NCBI GenBank assembly: GCA_017654935.2
Contig: CM065704.1
Span: 22,091,682 to 22,155,681 of the forward strand
Direction: 5' to 3'
DNA: 64,000 nucleotides
DNA from: Phymorhynchus buccinoides
Taxonomy: Eukaryota; Mollusca; Gastropoda; Neogastropoda; Raphitomidae
Of the stretch, positions 24,556-32,199 are shown one piece after another. Below the pieces are notes generated by a model. It was not told the DNA's origin and did not search any database. It saw only the letters and a program-made list of their open reading frames with translations. Within the stretch, counting starts at the first letter, position 1, and every line of letters starts with the position of its first letter. The translations under genes and the position numbers were made by a program.

Positions 24556-25349
24556 TCAAAGTGAAAATTACTTTATTATCTCAACAAAAGAAATTACATT
24601 GTGGTCTCGTGATACAAAAAGGGCAACAGAACAAAATAATATGCATGCAATTGACCCAAAAAAAAGAACAGAATGTGTGTGTGTGCATGCACGCGCGTGT
24701 GCGCATCTGTCTGTCTGTGTGTGGGTGTGTTTGCTGTGTGTGTTTAACGGCATATATATCTTATTTTGGGCGTGGGTTCAGATCATTGAAAAGATGTAAA
24801 TTGTAATCTACTTGCAAATGGATTAATTCAACATGCCACCCTGTGTCAATATCACAAACATCACCCCTTTAATGTCCTTGGTATCATTTCACTCACAAAG
24901 ACAGTCTCACATGTACAGTAGGGGTCTAACAAGGAGGAAAAAAAGAAAGAGATTAGCAAAGTTTTGAGTGCATGCATTCTTTCTGTTGTGAAAGGCATTA
25001 GCTATGGGCTTCATTTTTGTTTCTCCACTGGGTTGTATGTCAAATTGCCATTGTCATTTGTGGAAGAGAAAAGGGTTTTGGTGGGGAGTTGGGGGGTGCA
25101 GAGGCAGGGGGAGGGGGGGGGGGTGTTGGTGAAAGTTGAGGGAATGTGCATAAGATGCACTGTTATGTAACTTTTGTAAGGTGATAGGTACAAAGTTGAA
25201 GAAACAATGTAAGCAATGCTGTAGTCCAAAAACTAGACAGTTGTGACGTTTTTCCATCTTTAATTAATTCTTAAACTACTTTTTCATAGCACTTACTAAT
25301 GAGACAGTTTAAGGCCTTTGCAACTTTCCATTTCATTTCTCTGTCTCCA

Positions 25350-25394
<45 letters not shown>

Positions 25395-25438
25395 TCTCTC
25401 TCTCTTTCTCTCTCTCTCTCTATCTCTTTCTCTCTCTT

Positions 25439-25498
<60 letters not shown>

Positions 25499-27066
25499 GG
25501 ACAATGATGACAATATTTTACCCCCCCCCCCCCCCAAGGAATTATCCCACTTGAAAGAATGTGTGTTAACATTAAATTAAAAAGGAACACATCATTAGTC
25601 ATGAATTGATATGTAGCAGTAACAAAATCAACATTCATGACAACATAATATTTTGAATTTTAATGTCATTGTCATTGTATTAATCCATTGGTGAAGGTAG
25701 CTCCGGAGTGCTCCTGAAATCAACATGGGTGCTACTCTTTCAGTTTTACACTGATTTCAGGTTTTTTAATTTTACCAGAAACTGAACTTCAGGTTTTTTT
25801 AATTCATCCCAACAGCAACAAAATTGACCGCAAGCGATTTGGGGCATTTCGAACTTGGTTGTTCTATCCTGGAAGTCTCTCGGGGCATGTTGAAAACAGT
25901 ATGGTGATGCCGTATTGTTTTCAAAGGCAATGTATCATATTACAAGGCTTATCGGACTCGAGCTGTCTCTGTCCATCATTGTAACTGTCTGTCTTGTTTT
26001 CTCTCTCTCTTTTGCGTTACCCTCCTGATTCGTCCAACAGGGCTCTGCCCCTGTACACCGCTGGGGCCCTGGGTAGCCCCTAGACCCTGTACCCCGCTGG
26101 GGCCCTGGGTAGCCCCTAGACCCTGTACCCCGCTGGGGCCCTGGGTAGCCCCTAGACCCTGTACCCCGCTGGGGCCCTGGGTAGCCCCTAGACCCTGTAC
26201 CCCGCTGGGGCCCTGGGTAGCCCCTAGACCCTGTACCCCGCTGGGGCCCTGGGTAGCCCCTAGACCCTGTACCCCGCTGGGGCCCTGGGTAGCCCCTAGA
26301 CCCTGTACCCCGCTGGGGCCCTGGGTAGCCCCTAGACCCTGTACCCCGCTGGGGCCCTGGGTAGCCCCTAGACCCTGTACCCCGCTGGGGCCCTGGGTAG
26401 CCCCTAGACCCTGTACCCCGCTGGGGCCCTGGGTAGCCCCTAGACCCTGTACCCCACTGGGGCCCTGGGTAGCCCCTAGACCCTGTACCCCGCTGGGGCC
26501 CTGGGTAGCCCCTAGACCCCTGCTTTTCATTTTATTTTCAGCTGATAGAGAGAGTCTTCAGGAATGGCCGTCTTAATTGTCATCATTAACATCGGTCTTA
26601 CAAAATAAAAAATATTGTCTGTTGGCGTTGGTAGGAGACAGAAAGATGGTGAACATCCAGTAGTAAACATCCCCACACCCTTCCCAATCACTTTTAGTGG
26701 AAGGACATTAAACTGAAGAACAACAACCCCCACACCCTCAAATACACAAACACGCATGCATAGGAATATGCAGTCACCGCTTCAGGGATGGAGATATGTG
26801 ACCCAGCACCACGAAAGGGATATTATGTGTCAAGCTGACCATTCTGAGAAAAGTATACATTGGAAAACTTCAGACGCTTCTCTTTCTAATGATACAAGAA
26901 CCATTTTTGTATCTTTTTCCTTTAATAATAATGGGAATTTATATAGCGCTCTTTCTCACATGAGCTCAGTGCGCTTTACATTGATAACAAGAACATTAAA
27001 GGCAAACAAATAATTAATCATTAGAAAGTAAAATAAGCACGATGCTTGCACGCAACGTTCTCTTCC

Positions 27067-27102
<36 letters not shown>

Positions 27103-27773
27103 GCGCACATACACACACATGCATGCGCACACACACACTCACACACAATTAATTATACAAGAGTAAAATAATTACAATATGAACATTCTAAGAAGAAACA
27201 TAGAGACCACATTTCCGGAGTTATAAGTATTTAAAGTTAGTAGGGTGAGAGTTGGCCATTTTGAGAAAACACAGTCTAAAGTCTAGCCTGGTTAAATAAA
27301 ATGCATTGACCTACTCATTTTAAAGTACTTATAAGACCATTTAGAGGCCATATTAAAGAATGTCCTTTATAGATATGACAGATAAAATGTTAGAGAACAA
27401 GAAATTACCCATAACTCAAAATTGACAAAAAATAAGATTTTTTGACTTTCCAAGCCTGTTGTTAGAAACTAACCCAACGACTTAATGTCCCTTTCGTGGT
27501 ACTGGGTCACATATGTTGTTCAGGGTTGGGAAGATTCAGAGACCTTTGAAATGTGTCATTTCAGGAATGACAGAGATTTGTTCACTGTCACCCATGTTGT
27601 CACTATCTCTGCAGGGACACGAGTTCACGCTGAAGAAGGGCAGCGGAGACTACTTCGGCCAGGTGGAGGAGCTGGTGTACTTTTACTACACGCACCCCTT
27701 GCCCGGTCAGGACGTCTGTCTGTCCGAGTGCTACGCTCACCACCCCCACTACAGCAGCCTTCGCTTGTCCTGA
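9501..27773 (+). CDS. SH3BP2: SH3BP2-like adaptor: PH, proline-rich, SH2 (whole gene, 13 coding exons)
   Basis: Join of 9501-9558, 10391-10480, 11727-11829, 12325-12498, 15206-15369, 17890-18021, 18409-18515, 20760-20797, 21339-21390, 22791-22861, 23906-23966, 24420-24476 and 27615-27773: 1266 nt, 421 residues, GT-AG at every intron and phase kept throughout. The PH domain covers roughly residues 30-135 (HSGWLRRQ, WPQVYVIISNGCVYCY, YLFSASSEKEMIHWMAL). Tyrosine motifs DYLEI (Y169) and IYEDS (Y177) follow. A class II SH3 ligand PPVPQR lies at 220-225. A tankyrase-type motif RGSPDGSS lies at 293-300. The SH2 domain covers about 314-418, with the phosphotyrosine-binding arginine as R344 in YLVRV. 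Domain order and the PH wording match vertebrate SH3BP2 (3BP2), a cytoplasmic adaptor for SYK/SRC/ABL/VAV signalling. At 421 residues it is shorter than the vertebrate form (about 560), mostly in the linker. Function in a mollusc is inferred. Confidence 0.9.
9690..9842. mobile_element. palindromic MITE (CCATGGCAACACAGTG core), copy 1
   Basis: Inverted halves: GTACACGTTAACATTATTCAC and TTCCCATGGCAACACAGTG against the inverse in 9785-9835. The second copy is at 42951-43098. It lies in intron 1. Confidence 0.85.
10225..10345. repeat. (AC)n microsatellite
   Basis: About 115 bp of near-perfect AC repeats in intron 1, 45 bp upstream of exon 2. Confidence 0.97.
10391..10480 (+). CDS. SH3BP2: SH3BP2-like exon 2 (PH domain start)
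   Basis: Acceptor GATACAG, donor CTCAT|GTAAGT. It encodes GCQDLLKHGAFVHSGWLRRQ and on to FKIFS, the first PH beta strands. The last bases and donor are duplicated at 11115-11150. Confidence 0.85.
10665..10790. repeat. degenerate (GT)n tract
   Basis: GT-rich run with GC and GTAT interruptions, followed by a GAGAGA stretch. Confidence 0.8.
11110..11215 (+). repeat. duplicated 3' end and splice donor of exon 2
   Basis: GAGAAACAAGTGCAAAGTAT and CTCAT|GTAAGTTTTC reproduce the end of exon 2 (10450-10480) and about 70 bp of its intron. In the exon frame it reads LRNKCKVFS against LRNKFKIFS, so it is a diverged but translatable copy. It has no acceptor of its own in front. Confidence 0.8.
11727..11829 (+). 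CDS. SH3BP2: SH3BP2-like exon 3 (PH domain)
   Basis: Acceptor TTTTGCTCAG, donor GACAA|GTGAGT. The split codon T|GG gives Trp, then PQVYVIISNGCVYCYGNE and ASTFSLYGYD, the central PH strands, aligned with KWPLRFVII... of the vertebrate proteins. Confidence 0.92.
12325..12498 (+). CDS. SH3BP2: SH3BP2-like exon 4 (PH domain end)
   Basis: Acceptor TCTCTTCAG, donor CCCAG|GTCGGT. It encodes KVYRAGEVVSKEATWTFKLV and SSEKEMIHWMALFKQEM, the last strands and the C-terminal helix with its conserved Trp. Confidence 0.93.
12545..12700 (+). repeat. dispersed repeat (GCTTGTAACTTCCTTTAGTC), copy 1
   Basis: The block with TCCCCGTGGGGGTC, TTCTGGAAGACTGTGC and CACTCTCTTTGACTCTGCC also occurs at 62100-62222 (same orientation) and 54240-54405 (inverse). 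Confidence 0.75.
13210..15205 (+). repeat. tandem array of exon-5 acceptor regions (17 decoy 3' splice sites)
   Basis: A unit of about 98 bp carries CTTTCTTCATGCACGCAG| followed by GCCCCAAGGAGACGGCA, i.e. the acceptor and first bases of exon 5. It occurs 17 times before the genuine exon at 15206, near 13231, 13346, 13444, 13548, 13651, 13749, 14123, 14226, 14324, 14422, 14521, 14619, 14717, 14816, 14912, 15011 and 15109. Nearly all keep the AG. The leftmost copy has the longest exon match: it would read RPQGDGKSSDAGVY against RPQGDGRSVDAGVY in exon 5. A SINE interrupts the array at 13813-14082. Between copies lies non-exonic sequence with GTATCACACCATAGTACACG. Confidence 0.93.
13813..14082 (+). 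mobile_element. tRNA-type SINE inserted in the acceptor array (5' truncated)
   Basis: From TTTGGATGAGACGATAAACC through GCAACGAAAAAGTTGTCATT and TGGCGCGCCTCTGGCTGC to TATAAAGTACCTAATA it matches the SINE at 48990-49357. The tRNA-like head is missing. Confidence 0.88.
15206..15369 (+). CDS. SH3BP2: SH3BP2-like exon 5 (tyrosine motif linker)
   Basis: Acceptor CTTCATGCTCACAG, donor GAAT|GTATGG. It encodes RPQGDGRSVDAGVYQEAG, then SSQDYLEIEASIYEDS and an acidic end. The paired tyrosines are in acidic context, as in the VAV/PLCgamma-binding tyrosine region of 3BP2. This is the intact last unit of the upstream splice-acceptor array. Confidence 0.85.
15398..15712 (-). repeat. dispersed 300-bp repeat, copy 2
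   Basis: Inverse copy of 8798-9092, beginning with GGGGTTTCATCAGTTTGAAA and the GGGTAGGTAGGTAC word. Confidence 0.8.
16140..16715. repeat. 42-bp minisatellite in intron 5
   Basis: About 13 copies of a 42-bp unit containing AGCAAAGCTAGGAAGGCGTT and TGTGCAACACTACTTTGT. The unit length is a multiple of three, giving a 218-residue artefact frame. No match to a neighbouring exon is visible. Confidence 0.95.
16948..17185. mobile_element. piggyBac-like MITE, copy 2
   Basis: TTAA at 16944-16947 and 17186-17189; ends CCCTTTCACCTCCA and TGGCGGTGAAAGGG. Confidence 0.9.
17450..17889. other. A-rich intron stretch without recognised features
   Basis: Only short AAAACAA runs are seen before exon 6. Confidence 0.4.
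17890..18021 (+). CDS. SH3BP2: SH3BP2-like exon 6 (proline-rich)
   Basis: Acceptor TGTGTGGCAG (weak polypyrimidine tract), donor CAAG|GTAGCG. It encodes YSDDEMDRVVTTRPDLQQ, then PPQAPPVPQRPTKPLP, which contains PxxPxR SH3 ligands. Confidence 0.85.
18409..18515 (+). CDS. SH3BP2: SH3BP2-like exon 7 (linker)
   Basis: Acceptor TTGTGCAG, donor GCTGAG|GTATGG. It encodes AAMAAVARDLQELNMHKEPQ and on to CSWDAAE. There is no known domain; it fits phase and composition only. Confidence 0.75.
19013..19440. mobile_element. palindromic MITE (ATTTTTYGGACTATAAGGCGC ends), copy 1
   Basis: Ends ACCATATTTTTTGGACTATA and TATAGTCCGAAAAATATGGT. An inner inverted pair (GGGTAATTACTCTCTTTTTC at 19150 and its inverse at 19318) suggests a second element nested inside. 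Relatives at 53973, 55444 and 61722. Confidence 0.85.
19600..19760 (-). repeat. SINE-like dispersed repeat, copy 1
   Basis: The inverse of GCTGTCCCATCTTCTGRGCC...CACTCATTCCGAGTCCC, shared with 30320-30450 and 55965-56095. The A-run at 19747-19765 would be the T-run in the other copies. Confidence 0.7.
20037..20616. mobile_element. pogo/Tigger-like MITE, long form
   Basis: TA at 20035-20036 and 20617-20618. Ends CAGTGGAATCCGTTTAATTG and GGCCGATTAAGCGGATTCCACTG; a second inverted pair is inside. An (AC)n tract lies at 20407-20442. No transposase frame. Confidence 0.85.
20760..20797 (+). CDS. SH3BP2: SH3BP2-like exon 8 (38-nt linker exon)
   Basis: Acceptor TATTTTTCAG, donor AAAGG|GTAAGA. It encodes VAETQNVENSSK. 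Short, but both splice sites are strong and the phase fits. Confidence 0.7.
21339..21390 (+). CDS. SH3BP2: SH3BP2-like exon 9 (tankyrase-binding-like motif)
   Basis: Acceptor CTGTTTCAG, donor ACAGAG|GTAAAA. It encodes GIRKRGSPDGSSIKRDTE. RGSPDGSS fits the tankyrase-binding consensus RxxPDG and sits shortly before the SH2 domain, as in vertebrate SH3BP2. Confidence 0.85.
21425..21555 (+). pseudogene. U2 snRNA 5'-end fragment (possible U2-headed SINE)
   Basis: The 26 bases from 21425 to 21450 (ATCGCTTCTCGGCCTTTTGG then CTAAGA) are identical to the conserved first 26 nt of U2 snRNA. The rest of U2, including the branch-point-binding region, is absent. The following 100 bp ends GATACGTGACGTTAAACTG before an (AC)n tract. 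This is a retroposed fragment or the head of a snRNA-derived SINE, not a working snRNA gene. Confidence 0.85.
21616..22183. mobile_element. inverted-repeat element inserted in (ACATGC)n
   Basis: Ends CCAGGCATGCTAC and GTAGCATGCCTGG, 568 bp apart, with ACATGCACAC microsatellite on both sides. It contains a 47-bp direct duplication (21712-21804) and a G/C palindrome GGGGGGGCATGCCCCCGG (22061-22082). Confidence 0.8.
22184..22590. repeat. (AC)n / (ACATGC)n / (AACAC)n composite microsatellite
   Basis: About 400 bp in intron 9. All long Thr-His and Cys-Val frames here are repeat translations. Confidence 0.97.
22791..22861 (+). CDS. SH3BP2: SH3BP2-like exon 10 (SH2 start)
   Basis: Acceptor TTAATTCACAG, donor GCAGA|GTAAGT. 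It encodes CSSSETEEFWSSIYFYGG and KEKAAE, the first SH2 strand and helix A. Confidence 0.88.
22907..23145. mobile_element. piggyBac-like MITE, copy 3
   Basis: TTAA at 22903-22906 and 23146-23149; ends CCCTTTCACTGCCA and TGGCGGCGAAAGGG. It lies in intron 10. Confidence 0.9.
23563..23704. mobile_element. pogo/Tigger-like MITE, copy 1
   Basis: TA at each side; ends CAGTGGACCCTCCCTTATAA and GAGAGGTTCCATTG. Confidence 0.85.
23906..23966 (+). CDS. SH3BP2: SH3BP2-like exon 11 (SH2 phosphotyrosine pocket)
   Basis: Acceptor TTCTGCCTTAG, donor AAGTCG|GTGAGT. It encodes IIRQMPYEGVYLVRVNDDKS. The arginine of YLVRV is the invariant phosphate-binding residue. Confidence 0.92.
24280..24352. repeat. (AC)n microsatellite
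   Basis: AC run 65 bp upstream of exon 12, preceded by degenerate CACT-rich DNA from 24040. Confidence 0.95.
24420..24476 (+). CDS. SH3BP2: SH3BP2-like exon 12 (SH2)
   Basis: Acceptor CTTTTGTCCAG, donor TCAGTG|GTATGA. It encodes MVLHVFANEAARKFQIFSV, the central SH2 sheet. Confidence 0.88.
24503..24552. repeat. (GT)n microsatellite
   Basis: GT run 27 bp after the exon 12 donor. With the upstream (AC)n it could pair across exon 12 in the pre-mRNA. Confidence 0.95.
25345..25497. repeat. (CT)n microsatellite
   Basis: About 150 bp of CT repeats followed by a poly-C run (25521-25536). Confidence 0.97.
25724..26526. mobile_element. CATGGGTGCTACT element, 3' end lost, with internal array
   Basis: It starts CATGGGTGCTACTCTTTCAG like the complete copy at 58689. 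It shares GGGGCATTT and the CCCCTGTACMCCGCTGGGGC region. It ends near 26526 without the matching terminal repeat. Confidence 0.75.
26045..26518. repeat. 36-bp GC-rich minisatellite inside the element
   Basis: Thirteen almost identical copies of a 36-bp unit containing CTGTACCCCGCTGGGGCCC and TGGGTAGCCCCTAGACC, grown from the single GC-rich region seen in the sister element at 59385-59455. The 12-residue repeat frame on the minus strand is an artefact. Confidence 0.95.
26794..27514. mobile_element. TGTGACCCAGCAC-ended MITE with nested insertion, copy 1
   Basis: Ends ATATGTGACCCAGCACCACG and CGTGGTACTGGGTCACATAT. The interior holds a short repeat starting AATGGGAATTTATATAGCGC (26925-27010) and (AC)n at 27069-27140. 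The outer parts match 35138-35558. Confidence 0.85.
27615..27773 (+). CDS. SH3BP2: SH3BP2-like exon 13 (SH2 end, stop)
   Basis: Acceptor CTATCTCTGCAG. It encodes GHEFTLKKGSGDYFGQVEEL, VYFYYTHPLPGQD and a short tail ending SSLRLS, stop TGA at 27771. Higher GC than the flanking DNA. The intron before it is 3.1 kb and full of repeats. Confidence 0.93.
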   Translation, partial: GHEFTLKKGSGDYFGQVEELVYFYYTHPLPGQDVCLSECYAHHPHYSSLRLS

Positions 27774-28560
27774 GGCAGGAGGCATTTCAAAATCAGCGTC
27801 GTCTTCTTCGCTGGAACTTTTCGTGAACCCTTTCAGCCCTAGCTGTTTGACCTACGGACTGCACTACCAGCCTGCAGGCTCAGAGACAGAGCCACTAATT
27901 TTATTGCCAAAAATGTATACTTATATAAATACTGACCCAAAATGTGACAAATGCTTCAAAATTGCATTCACGAGTTCAGTGACTCGCTCCAAAGGATTTG
28001 GCCGCAGAATGGCAGGTTTTGTACGTTGTTAAGATTCATGGATTTGTGTTTTGCTCTACGTGGTAGAACTTTATGCGGTGACAGTCCTGAGATAACCATA
28101 GCTGTTGACAGGACTATAACAGACTAACTAACTTGGCCACAGAATAAGCTCCCTTTTCTCATTGATATTTATGATGGTGAAATATGCGGAGGTCTGTGCT
28201 TGATGATTTGTCAGGCATGAGGTGGAATGAGTTAGTGTTTCACTAACAGTATCTTACTGTACTACCACAGCGGCTTGGTCGGGTTGCCACAAGGAGGGTT
28301 GTTCAATCCTGAGTGAATTGGGTGTCCCAAAGCCCTACACCTCTTTGTTATATATTCAGTTTTGTGGTTATCTAATGACTAAAAGAAAAACATGTTGAGC
28401 CCAAAACTTATGTTGTTTTTGTTATTAAACCTTTTCTTTTGGGGTTTAAAAAAAAAGTTTTGTGATTATCTGATATGACTACGAGAGACCAAGTTAAAAA
28501 AAAAAAAAATTGTTCAAATAAAAAAATAAATAAAAAAAGTCTACGTTGAATTTATTATTT
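27774..28560 (+). other. probable 3' UTR of the SH3BP2-like gene
   Basis: Non-repetitive AT-rich DNA follows the stop. AATAAA-like signals are clustered at 28515-28535. The true cleavage site cannot be fixed from sequence alone. Confidence 0.45.
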
Positions 28561-29009
28561 TTAGTTGAAATTGTTAAAACAAAACCACAATTTCAGCGGA
28601 GGTATTCTGCATCTACTATGAGATATCACTTTAGGAAGCTGTGGTTCCTGTGCATTTGGAATCCACGAACTGAAAATCAAGCATGGCATAATCTTCCTTT
28701 ACTATTCATTCCAATGTGTGACTGACTTGACCTGCGTTTACAGCAGAATGGACACTGTGATAACAGACCCTCTGAACATTGACGAGTTGAGTGCCAAATG
28801 TTTTCCTTGATGCAATAAGCTTGTAAATAATCCGTGGGCTGCTGTTTCCTGTGAAGGAAGATTCTTAATTAACTGTTTTTATATTCATTGTAATATTGGG
28901 CTTTACAATGTGTTTTTAAAGTGCTTTTTAAGTGATTGTTGGAAAGCAATCACTGCCTGATACTTACAGCATTGTTTTAAATTGCATGTGCTGAAAGAGC
29001 TGCAGAAGT

Positions 29010-29041
29010 GAACAGTGTGTGTGTGAGTGAGAGAGAGAGAG

Positions 29042-29100
<59 letters not shown>
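29010..29100. repeat. (GT)n(GA)n microsatellite
   Basis: Mixed GT and GA dinucleotide run downstream of gene 1. Confidence 0.95.
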
Positions 29101-29101
<1 letters not shown>

Positions 29102-29484
29102 AAATGACATTTTATTTTGTTAGAAAAGCATTTTGTTGATTGATTCACATGTGAGACGTACATTGTATATGGCAATCGCTTTATTTTCTTTTTTGTTGTT
29201 GCATACAGCAGTTTGCAAACATATGTGCAAAATTTATATATAAAAAACATTAGTGCGTGTGCGAGTGTACACACATGTGTGGGCATGCGTGCGCATGTTT
29301 TGTGGCACAGGTTGACATAATGTGGGATGTTTTGGTGGTCGTAATATGGCTACATGTAACTCCTTTGGCTATGGGCAACACAAGCTGAAAGGAAAATTAT
29401 TGTTTTCTAAATGTTCATATTCTTCTTTACTGTCACCACTTACCCGGTACTTTACAAATTTGGTAATAATTTGATCATGTGATT

Positions 29485-30020
29485 ATATTTGATGATGAAT
29501 TGTGGATGAAGTATGGTTACGATAGGACCATCCAGCTTACAGACCTAGTGAATGGTTGGTATATTTGATGATGAATTGTGGATGAAGTATGATGATGAAT
29601 TATGGATGAAGTATGGTTAGGATAGGACCATCCAGCTTACAGACCTAGTGAATGGTTGGTATATTTGATGATGAATTGTGGATGAAGTATGGTTACGATA
29701 GGACCATCCAGCTTACAGACCTAGTGAATGGTTGGTATATTTGATGATGAATTGTGGATGAAGTATGATGATGAATTATGGATGAAGTATGGTTAGGATA
29801 GGACCATCCAGCTTACAGACCTAGTGAATGGTTGGTATATTTGATGATGAATTGTGGATGAAGTATGGTTATGATAGGACCATCCAGCTTACAGACCTAG
29901 TGAATGGTTGGTATATTTGATGATGAATTGTGGATGAAGTATGATGATGAATTGTGGATGAAGTATGGTTACGATATGACCATCCAGCTTACAGACCTAG
30001 TGAATGGTTGGTATATTTGT
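29485..30020. repeat. minisatellite with alternating unit lengths
   Basis: About five copies of a 77-bp unit (GATGAATTGTGGATGAAGTA, then GGACCATCCAGCTTACAGAC and CTAGTGAATGGTTGGTATAT). Alternate copies carry an extra 30-bp GATGATGAATTATGGATGAA subunit, so the higher-order repeat is about 180 bp. Confidence 0.9.
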
Positions 30021-30084
30021 CTTTCTCACTGATACCATGTGTTCATTTACTAGCAATATCTGTATTTTTTTAAAAATTGTGACT

Positions 30085-30195
30085 TTACTGGTGTTGCACT
30101 GCCTCCGGGCATTGCCTCCAGGATCGTTCCCACCATCTTTATATCTACTAATGTCCCATATATGTCTTCCAGACTGGAGGACGTTAAGCAGATTT
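30085..30195 (+). repeat. dispersed repeat (GCCTCCGGGCATTGCC), copy 1
   Basis: ACTTTACTGGTGTTGCACTG through AATGTCCCATATATGT and GAGGACGTTAAGCA is shared with 47990-48105. Confidence 0.75.
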
Positions 30196-30314
30196 TCACA
30201 CACCATGTGTTCTTTCTCTCTCTCTTTGCTGTTCAAATGGGAGTTCTTTTTATATGGCTTTGCCATCTTGTTGTTGAGTGCTGTTATTACATGCCATCCT
30301 CAGCATTGTTGTTT

Positions 30315-30450
30315 TTGGGGGGGGTTTCGCTGTCCCATCTTCTGAGCCGTACAGTCCCACGACACTCATTCCGAGTCCCAATCCTGGTTTGTCAGGTCGC
30401 AGAATACGAAACCAGCAGTCCAAGGGGAGTGAATCTAAGTTAGGTCGTCA
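30315..30450 (+). repeat. SINE-like dispersed repeat, copy 2
   Basis: CGCTGTCCCATCTTCTGAGC and CACTCATTCCGAGTCCCAAT are shared with 19600 (inverse) and 55965. Confidence 0.7.
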
Positions 30451-30555
30451 GAAGGCAAAACCACCAGAGGAGACACTGCACTGCTGCTGAGTCACTTCAG
30501 TGGAGCTTGTTCTGGGCTAACATAGGCAGGACACCACCTACTCAGCCCCCTACTC

Positions 30556-30772
30556 AGACCTGTTTACTCTACTCTTTTCGAGTAGTATTCTACTCAAATC
30601 GGACCTCTACTACTCTTCAAAACTGAAAATAATGCTCTTTAATTCTTGATTACTGCTAATTTTCAGTGAACATAATTGGTGGTTTAATGAATAAAACTAC
30701 ACATTTTGCACAACTACTCATTTCAGCTATCCAGACTACTGGAGACTTGTGTAGGGGGTAAACAGGTCTGCC
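30556..30772. mobile_element. inverted-repeat MITE
   Basis: Ends CAGACCTGTTTACTCTAC and GGGGGTAAACAGGTCTG. Confidence 0.65.
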
Positions 30773-31071
30773 TACTGAAGACAATAATGTCTTACTCGCG
30801 GAGCATTGTTGATTATTGTTTCAACGGCAAATTCACTCGAATATCGGATGATGGTAATGTGTAAGGTATTTGACAGGCTATAAGGACTGTAAGATACTTG
30901 TTTCCCTGACTGATACTCCTGCACCTTGTAATATGACACACCATAGTTTTTATACCAGAAGGCGAACATTATGCAAATTTTACACAACATTTTTATTTTG
31001 TTGTTATAGTTTCTTACTATATTATTCGTCATAATGTCTTTTGCAGGCTTGGAACAAAAGTAAAGCCTTAA

Positions 31072-31310
31072 CCCTTTCACCGCCAATGTCGCGTTTTAGC
31101 AGCACAATGGTTTAACCCCCATGTCACTAAGAGGCATCAAATCAGGGCCTGTTAATCTGAAGACCCTATTTTCTTAATGTTGGGAGGCGAGGACAGGCTG
31201 AATATTATGCATGTCACAGAGGAATTCACACTATTGTACATATTTTATTTTCTCTACCCAATTAAGTTTAATGGTATTTTGGGGCTGAAAAATGTCTGGC
31301 GGCGAAAGGG
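31072..31310. mobile_element. piggyBac-like MITE, copy 4
   Basis: TTAA at 31068-31071; the right flank is mutated to TTAT. Ends CCCTTTCACCGCCA and TGGCGGCGAAAGGG. Confidence 0.88.
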
Positions 31311-31442
31311 TTATAGTCCGTAAAATGTGAAAGTAAGAAACTATACAATGGAGTACTCTTAATATAAAAAAACCCAGGATACCATGAAATATTGGTTAAC
31401 GCACAAAAATCTGTTTGAACAAACGAAACCCATCTTTATTAT

Positions 31443-32186
31443 TACCTTAATTTTCGGGTAATAAGGCGATATGTTTTTCTCCTATTTCGACCTATGCGCC
31501 TAATAAAAGAGGGCGCCCTATTGGTGAACAAAATCGTGAGAAGAGAGGCAATGATTGCTGTGCTCAGTTCAGTCTACTGTGAGTTACAACATCGAAAGTG
31601 GTCAGGAGTCACCGATACGATGAATACTCACGTTAAAATGCTTCAAAATCCCTATTATCGTCCAAGATAACGTCCAAACAGATGCCACAACCCTTCATTG
31701 CATGTAAAAAGCATCGTTGTAGAGCTTAAAATGACATAATTCTATCAGTTTTCGCGAAGAATTGTCCAAACACAACAACAGGAAGCAGCACAAACGGAAG
31801 TTTGATTATTTGAAAGGGGAGCCAACTCTCGTTTATGACAGCAGTAATGGTGGTCGGTAAGCGTTTACAGGATGTGTACAGGCTTCAAAGTTTGACTTTC
31901 TTTTGAGAGGTTCTTTTTTTCTTTATTTTTTTTATATTTCTCTTGAAAATTGCCTATTTGCCTTATGCACAAATGATCCCTAATGATCCGAACAATACAG
32001 TACTTAATGCTTAGCACAAAAATACGGGTTAACACACACAAAAATCTTTGTCCCCTGAATTTCGTGTTAAGTGTACTCCACTGTACATGTAATAACAAAA
32101 TCAGAATTTTGTGTAAACTTTGAAGGCTGTGCCTTATAATAGTAATGGGTAATAGAGTGCCTCGTAGTCTGAAAACAATGTGGTAT
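31443..32186. mobile_element. decayed palindromic MITE related to the GGACTATAAGGCGC family
   Basis: TTTTCGGGTAATAAGGCGAT on the left; GTGCCTTATAATAG and TAGTCTGAAAACAATGTGGT on the right. The ends are only loosely inverted. Confidence 0.4.
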
Positions 32187-32199
32187 GTTGAGTTTTGCG

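Noticed and set aside
25976..26530. 184-residue Gly/Gln/Pro repeat frame resembling collagen or silk
   Set aside because: 36-bp array inside a transposon copy, with no signal peptide or exon context.
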